From: Ascaphus truei
Taxonomy: Eukaryota > Chordata > Amphibia > Anura > Ascaphidae
DNA: 64,000 nt
Reading direction: 5' to 3'
Assembly: GCA_036426205.1 (NCBI GenBank)
Contig: CM071568.1
Location: forward strand, 218,905,216 to 218,969,215
The translations under genes were made by a program, and so were the position numbers. The notes under the pieces are model-generated. The model saw nothing but the letters and a program-made list of their open reading frames with translations, searched no databases and was not told the DNA's origin. This document shows positions 58,675 to 64,000 of the stretch, in pieces (the stretch's first letter is position 1; each line of letters starts with the position of its first letter).

Positions 58675-59449
58675 GAGCCTAAGGAGAAGCTGCCCTGGAC
58701 ACTCATCTGACTGCCAGTCAGGAACGGAGACGGTGACGTTATCACGGTCGCGCCGGAACAACACGAGGTACACGCGATACCGGCAAGGACTAACAGTGAC
58801 TGAGCATTGCTGATGGGTGTGCCGGGTCGGGCACTTCTAATTTGATTTTAAACTCACGTTCCTTTGTATTATTCTGTTTTAGTTCTGGAGGCGTCATTAA
58901 AGTTTTTATATATTGCGCAATCTTCTGTCTCTCTTCATCCCTTGTTGGAGATCAAGATACAGGAGTCCTGGGACAAGTTCAGGAGACATCTTTTCCTGAG
59001 AAGGAGGTTCTTCTTATGTCCACTGGATTTGGGGATACCATGTGGGGTTCGTGTTACACCTGAAGTTCTCTGGACTTGGAAGACTCCATATACAGTTTCT
59101 CTCCACTGTATGCTGCCTACCTACTTCTAGACAGCATTTTACTGTGAAGAGGAACGCTTTCTCTATTTGCTTTGAGATTTGAGTCTATCTCCCATCTGTT
59201 AACCACTCAAGTTTGGAAGAAAAGGATTTTACTCACATCAGTCACTCATATCCTTTCATGGACTATAAATTATATTGGTTATTCACTTAATTTATGTATA
59301 CACGCGCCGGGTTACATTTCTATATTTGTATTTTTATATTGTTTTTTGGGTATTTTGAGATTAATTCCTAGTAGATTACCAGGCTGCTTAATTTGTGCAC
59401 TGCACTGTTAACTTTATGGTCTAGCGCTTGTTTAAGTATTTTTGTATTG

Positions 59450-59728
59450 CCATTATCACCTAGCATACTGCACTGCAGCAAGGGATTCTGGGAAATAGCA
59501 TCCAAATGAGCACACAATGTGTCACCTTTTGCCTGGAATATCCATTCACATGGAGCCCATTTAAGCAAATGCATCGCCGTTCACACAGCTTTTAAGCACA
59601 GCATGGGCCTAGCAATGCAAGTCAAACCACTCACAGACATGTTTCAACCTTGATGGGTATCATCAATGTGAGGTTGGTTAATACTTGTTTTACAATATTT
59701 CTAGGCTGGGTAGGTTTCCCATATACAT
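59450..59728. mobile_element. Right part of the interrupted foldback repeat
   Basis: It continues actgcactgcagcaagggat and gagcacacaatgtgtcacc, which correspond to the intact copy at about 59868-59935. A degenerate hammerhead-like string is on the reverse strand at 59635-59670 (ttgatga, stem II acccatcaaggtt, gaaacatgtc). Confidence 0.6.
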
Positions 59729-59729
59729 T

Positions 59730-60062
59730 TTAAGTTATGGTGGATGAAAAAGGCGACAAAAAACCTCCACCGTTAGCATATAGCCAATAAAGAATATCAC
59801 TTGTGAGCAAATTCACATGTCATAGACAGGTCTGCAACCCTGCCTTTCAACCATTATCATCTAGCATACAGTGCTCCTACTGCATCAAGTGATTCTGGGA
59901 AATTACATGCAAATGAGCACACAATATGTCACTTTTTGCTTGGAATATCCATTCATTCACATGGAGCTACGACATGTGAATGTGTTCACAAGTGATATGC
60001 TTTATTGGCTATATGATAACGGTGGAGGTTTTTTGCTGCCTTTTTCACCCACCATAACTTAA
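59730..60062. mobile_element. 333-bp foldback element
   Basis: The left arm begins ttaagttatggtggatgaaa and runs through aacctccaccgttagcatat. The right arm contains atatgataacggtggaggtt and ends tcacccaccataacttaa. The arms are about 100 bases with mismatches. A related copy was interrupted by the PLE at 56791-59449. Confidence 0.7.
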
Positions 60063-60239
60063 AACACAATATATATATATCCATATTGGTGGGAATAGTA
60101 TATTAGAAAACACAGCAATTATTTTACAAAGTTGACTGTAATAGTAATGTTTTAGTAGAAATGAGAGGTGGTTAATAAAGGAACATGTACAAATATTGAA
60201 TGTGAACTGTCGAAAATATGTTGTAACCAAAGAAAATGG

Positions 60240-60480
60240 AAAAATTGAAAAAAAATGTTAGAACAAGAGGGGGCAGATGAGTCAAGTAAGGGTTTCTTGA
60301 AAATGCGGGTGAGAACTGCATGTTTGAAAGACAATGGGAATATGCCAGAGGCGAGAGAGAGGTTTAAAATGTGAGTTAGTGTGCCAGAGAGGGTGGGGAG
60401 AAGAATTAAAGGAATAGGAACAAGAGGGCAGGATGTAGGGCAAGATGATGAGAAGAACGTGGAGACCTCATCCTAAGTCA
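60240..60480 (-). pseudogene. L2-clade LINE pre-RT fragment
   Basis: The reverse strand reads LSLASGIFPLSFKHAVLTRI followed by FKKPLLDSSAPS, the block just before the NYRPISLL motif in L2-type LINEs (compare 52905-53200). An upstream part gives SCPLVPIPLILLPTLS. A small relic with no full domain. Confidence 0.65.
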
Positions 60481-60693
60481 CAGGTAGAGATGGGTGAATT
60501 TGTCTTGCAAATTTGAATCCGCCTCGGTTCCTTTGATCTGCAAATCAGTCTCCAAAAGAGCGATCCACAACTTCTGATTTTTTTTCTTTCAAGGGCAAAG
60601 AACAATCTGTGAGAGTGAGTGAGTGAGTTGGGCTTTCGCTGAGTTGGTTCCTTTCTAATTTAATTAGCAGTCGCCAGTTGTATATACTGTATA

Positions 60694-62319
60694 CAGTTAG
60701 GTCCGGAAATAATTGGACACGGATACAATTTTCATAATTTTGGCTGTGTACGCCACCACAATGGATTTGAAATGAACCAACAGAGATGCAATAGAAGTGC
60801 AGACTTTCAGCTTTAATTCAAGGGGTTGAACAAAAATATCGTATGAAATGTTTAGGAATTGCAACCATTTTCATACACAGTCCCCTTATTTCAGGGGCTC
60901 AAGTGTAATTGGACAAATTAAAACAATCATAAATAAAATGTTCATTTTTAATACTTTGTCGAGAATCCTTTGCAGGCAATGACTGCTTGAAGTCTGGAAC
61001 GCATGGACATCACCAAACGCTGGGTTTCCTCCTTTGTGATGCTTTGCCAGGGCTTTACTACAGCTGTCTTCAGTTGTTGTTTGTTCGTGGGTCTTTCTGC
61101 CTTAAGTTTCGTCTTCAGCAAGTGAAATGCATGCTTGATCAGGTTGAGATCAGGTGATTGACTCGGCCATTGCAGAATATTCCACTTCTTTGCCTTAAAA
61201 AACTCCTGGGTTGCTCTCGCAGTATGTTTTGGGTCATTGTCCAATCAACTTTCCTGAATTTGGCCGAATCAGAGCAGACAATATATCCCTATACACTTCA
61301 GAATTCATCCGGCTGTTCTGTCTTCTGTCACATCATCAATAAACACTAGTGACCCTGTGCCACTGGAAGCCATGCATGCCCATGCCATCACACTGCCTCC
61401 ACCGTGTTTTACAGATGATGTGGTATGCTTCGGATCATGAGCCGTTCCAAGCCTTCTCCATATTTTTTTCCCCCATCATTCTGGTACAGGTTGATCTTAG
61501 TTTCATCTGTCCAAAGAATGCTGTTCCAGAACTGGGCTGGCTTTTTTAGATATTGTTTGGCAAAGTCTAATCTGGCCTTTCTATTCTTGAGGCTTATGAA
61601 TGGTTTGCACCTTGTGGTGAACCCTCTGTATTTGCTCTCGCGAAATCTTCTCTTTATGGTAGACTTGGATAATGATATGCCTACCTCCTGGAGAGTGTTC
61701 TTCACTTGGCAGGATGTTGTGAAGGGGTTATTCTTTACCATGGAAAGTATCCTATTATCATCTACCATTGTTGTCTTCCGTGGACATCCAGGCCTTTTTG
61801 TGTTGCATAGCTCACCAGTGCGTTCTTTTTTTCTCAGAATGTACCAAACTGTTGATTTGGCCACTCCTAATGTTCCTTCTATCTCTCTGATGGATTTTCC
61901 TTTTTTTTGCAGCCTAAGGATGCCCTGTTTCACTTGCATTGAGAGCTCCTTTGACCGCATGTTGTGGGTTCACAGCAACAGCTTCCAAATGCGAATGCTG
62001 CATCTGGAATCAACTCCAGACCTTTTACCTGCTTATTTGATGATGAAATAACGAAGGAATAGTCCACACCTGTCCATGAAACAGCTTTTGAGTCAATTGT
62101 CCAATTACTTTTGGTCCCTTGAAAAAGAGGGGGCTACATATTAAAGAGATGTAATTCCAAAACCCTTCCTCTAATTAGGATATGAATAACCTCAAATTAA
62201 AGCTGATAGACTGCACCTTAAGCCCATATTCATTATTTAACTGTAACTTGAATTTATTTTGGCAAACAGCCGAAATAACAAAACTTGTATCAGTGTCCAA
62301 TTATTTCCGGACCTAACTG
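60694..62319 (-). mobile_element. Tc1/mariner element, complete ends, dead transposase
   Basis: The terminal inverted repeats start cagttaggtccggaaataat on the left and end attatttccggacctaactg on the right. Each end is flanked by the TA dinucleotide (60692-60693 and 62320-62321) expected for Tc1/mariner insertion. The unit is 1,626 bases, the usual size for vertebrate Tc1 elements. The transposase is on the reverse strand in two blocks, 61960-61409 and 61244-60948. Confidence 0.95.
60948..61960 (-). pseudogene. Tc1-family transposase, frameshifted
   Basis: The protein starts at 61960 with MRSKELSMQVKQGILRLQKK. Two helix-turn-helix units occupy about residues 1-110, with a GRPR-like linker (RPGCPRKT, about 56-63). 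The first catalytic Asp is in LWTDETKINL (D152). After a broken stretch (61245-61408, with [11 protein letters not shown] and FIDDVTEDR still readable), the second frame opens MDNDPKHTARAT, carrying the second Asp. The third catalytic position, normally Glu in DLNPIE-type motifs, reads SPDLNLIKHAFHLLK, with Lys. Frameshifts, an in-frame stop and the E-to-K change show it cannot be active. Confidence 0.92.
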
Positions 62320-62344
62320 TATACACATATAACATAATACAAAT

Positions 62345-63360
62345 GTATTACTGACAGGTATGGGTAATGAAGGGCTTGACCTTTATTAAAAGCAGAAACA
62401 TATACCCCTACCATCAAACCTCCCCCCCCCCTTAAGCAGAGAGCTTTAGGTTAGCGACCCAAATGGGTTGATCCCCAAGCATGATGCCTGAAGGTCGGAG
62501 CCTAGCCGGCCCTGGTTCGACCTGCCGGGAAAGTCCATCGGCATTGTTGTGCTCACTCCTTCTTGTGATGTACGGTGAAGTCATACTCCTGTAAGGCCAG
62601 AGTCCACCGCAACAGCTTGGCATTATTCCCAGAGATTCACTGCATCCAGGTCAGGGGATTATGGTCGTAATGAACATAAAATGGCGGCCATACACATATG
62701 GTTGGAGTTTCTGGAGAGCCCGTACTATGTTAGTCACGTCGATCAGGAGTTTGGCGAGGGCACTGTAGTGTGGTTCAAACTTGCGGTAATACCCGGCAGT
62801 CCCCAGAAATGCTATCACCTGTTTCTTGGTCTTTAGGAAACGGCCACCCCACAATGGCTTCCACCTTGGTGGGCTCAGGCTTGAGATGCCCTGTGCCTGA
62901 GGTATACAACCTTTCTTCTCCATGCTCCGCTTCACCTCCACAGACACTCGATATGCTGACTTACAGGGGGGGCTTTGATCACCAGTGTTGACCAGATGAT
63001 CAGTGAGGTGAATCCATCCTGGCTTGTCCATGAACAGACTCCCATACCTTCCTAACAAATCTCGCACCTGCTTCCGTTGGGAAGCCGCGAGCTGGACCCG
63101 ATCATGTCTACCGCCACCCACTGGAAGGGTTCCCCAATCACTAGTAGTGGCCTCAGGAGGGCCTTCGCCCTATCGCCTGGTCGCCCCAATCGCTGGCAGG
63201 TATTACAGGTGCGGCAGAATGCCGATGCCTCCTGCGATACCCTTGCCCAGTAGAAACTCTGACTCTCATACGGGTAACCCCCCAATGACTCACTAGCGGG
63301 AAAGCATGCATAGGGTGAGCTACACATACTGCATGAGGATTTACCAAGCTGTTGGTGGAC
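62345..63360 (-). pseudogene. Second Gypsy relic with rearranged pol
   Basis: Reverse-strand pieces of a Ty3/Gypsy pol occur in an abnormal order. First, 63327-63110 gives the integrase zinc finger and core start (ASAFCRTCNTCQR, then GEPFQWVAVDMIG). Second, 63105-62651 gives the region before RT (QLAASQRKQVRDLLGRYGSL), an internal jump, then the RT end (KKQVIAFLGTAGYYRKFEPH). Third, 62623-62432 gives the RNase H end (SEHNNADGLSRQ). The normal order is RT, RNase H, integrase. The RT catalytic core is missing. It ends near the same taataaaggtcaagcc motif as the first Gypsy relic. Confidence 0.8.
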
Positions 63361-63369
63361 AAATTGGAG

Positions 63370-64000
63370 AATCTCTGGCCAAGATTAGGTTCTTCCTTCT
63401 CTGGACATTACTATCTTCCCCTGTGGACGGCCGTCGACGGTAGACTACCAGTGAAAGAGGGAGTGCTGTCCTTTCTCCATTGCCTAGCCCAGGGTGGTTC
63501 CACTGCTTGTTACCTCAGCCTGTTTGTGAGTGTATTACTTTTTTTTATTGATTAATGTTATAAAGCAACCTGCACTATTTTTGTGTCCTCTATTTTTCAT
63601 ATATGGGAATCTCCTCTCCCTTTTCCTCCATACTTATACATCTGGTTCTGACGGATATCGCCACGAGAGTATTTACACGAGGTGCTTACTCTACACAACC
63701 GCACAGACATTATCTCTCACGGAATATGTGAGTGAGCAATTTATCCTTTAATCAATTTAATTCATTTTGAAAACATTTTTGCACTATATGTGTGTTTTTT
63801 TCTTAATTTTTATATACACCTGGTTATGTGTGCACTCCTGATTTTCGTTTCCTGCCATAGTTACAGGGACTTGGATTGAGTCCACTTCCGGAGCTGTACC
63901 AATTCAGAGGACTGTATAAATGTATTACTTCTCTTTCGATAGTGTGTTCTCTTGGTTTGATCTAAAACGGTATTAGCACTTGATTTTTTTTGTTTTCAGC
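63370..64000. other. No gene recognised at the window end
   Basis: AT-rich sequence with attgagtccacttccggagc-like strings that resemble pLTR flanks elsewhere, but no hammerhead or coding motif was found. Short open frames on both strands have no domain. Confidence 0.35.

Larger units (their letters stand above)
56791..59449 (+). mobile_element. Young Penelope-like element with inverted pLTRs
   Basis: A 17-base direct repeat, ccattatcacctagcat, flanks this unit exactly at 56774-56790 and 59450-59466. The left arm (56791 to about 57790) and right arm (about 58370-59338) are inverted copies of nearly 1 kb, with very few differences by eye. The centre carries an intact 154-codon GIY-YIG endonuclease frame (57847-58311) in the direction of the right arm. 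The reverse transcriptase is absent, so the copy is 5'-truncated and non-autonomous. Each arm has a hammerhead motif. About 110 bases of single-copy sequence (59339-59449) separate the right arm from its target-site duplication. A paralogous unoccupied site lies at about 59848 (caaccattatcatctagcat). Confidence 0.88.

Noticed and set aside
1..64000. CRISPR arrays, operons, rRNA or tRNA genes
   Set aside because: No regularly spaced direct repeats with unique spacers, no prokaryotic gene organisation and no recognisable structural RNA genes apart from the hammerhead motifs were seen.

Overview
This window looks like intronic and intergenic DNA from a vertebrate, most probably an anuran amphibian. 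The reasons are one vertebrate protein-coding gene split over four recognisable exons, no bacterial-type gene packing, and a dense mix of LINE (L1, L2), Penelope-like (PLE), Ty3/Gypsy, Tc1/mariner and short terminal-inverted-repeat elements typical of frog genomes. The species assignment is inference. No rRNA, tRNA, CRISPR or operon structure was seen. A 99-base assembly gap of Ns lies at 3951-4049.

Host gene: four exons on the minus strand encode the C-terminal half of a NEK-family protein kinase, best matched to NEK10. They are 42167-42242 (DFG motif), 15205-15334 (CPEVV / DVWAAGCILYQM), 11630-11700, and 11137-11347 (end of the kinase domain plus a coiled-coil start). All four have GT/AG splice sites and their phases join exactly. 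The intron between the first two is about 26.8 kb and filled with transposons. Exons encoding the N-terminal part and the extreme C-terminus were not found here.

Layout: 1-4.6 kb holds a frameshifted L1 ORF1, short inverted-repeat elements and GA-rich simple repeats around the gap. 4.6-11 kb is mostly MITEs, with a cluster at 7.57-8.74 kb. 11.1-15.3 kb has three NEK10 exons. 15.4-42.1 kb is the giant intron: an L1 3' end, three large 'GGGCCTATTC' inverted-repeat elements (18.1, 29.7, 35.8 kb), a Gypsy relic (22.8-26.1 kb), two PLEs with inverted pLTRs (26.4-28.9 and 38.1-41.0 kb), a PLE endonuclease relic (33 kb) and a 5'-truncated L2 with a 307-codon open frame (34.4-35.7 kb). 42.2 kb is the DFG exon. 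42.3-64 kb holds an L1 with target-site duplications (45.8-49.9 kb), nested foldbacks (53.4-55.7 kb), a young PLE with an intact GIY-YIG reading frame (56.8-59.4 kb), an almost complete but dead Tc1 element (60.7-62.3 kb) and a second, scrambled Gypsy relic (62.3-63.4 kb).

The most interesting signal is a set of hammerhead-ribozyme-like motifs (CTGANGA, stem II, GAAACGCGT) on both strands, mainly in the inverted PLE pLTRs. At least two copies have convincing stem I pairing. Hammerheads in PLEs are established knowledge. What is specific here is three PLE insertions with a shared asymmetric inverted-arm layout and candidate target-site duplications, one of which has an unoccupied paralogous site about 0.4 kb away. 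Several motifs also lie in the sense orientation inside a NEK10 intron.
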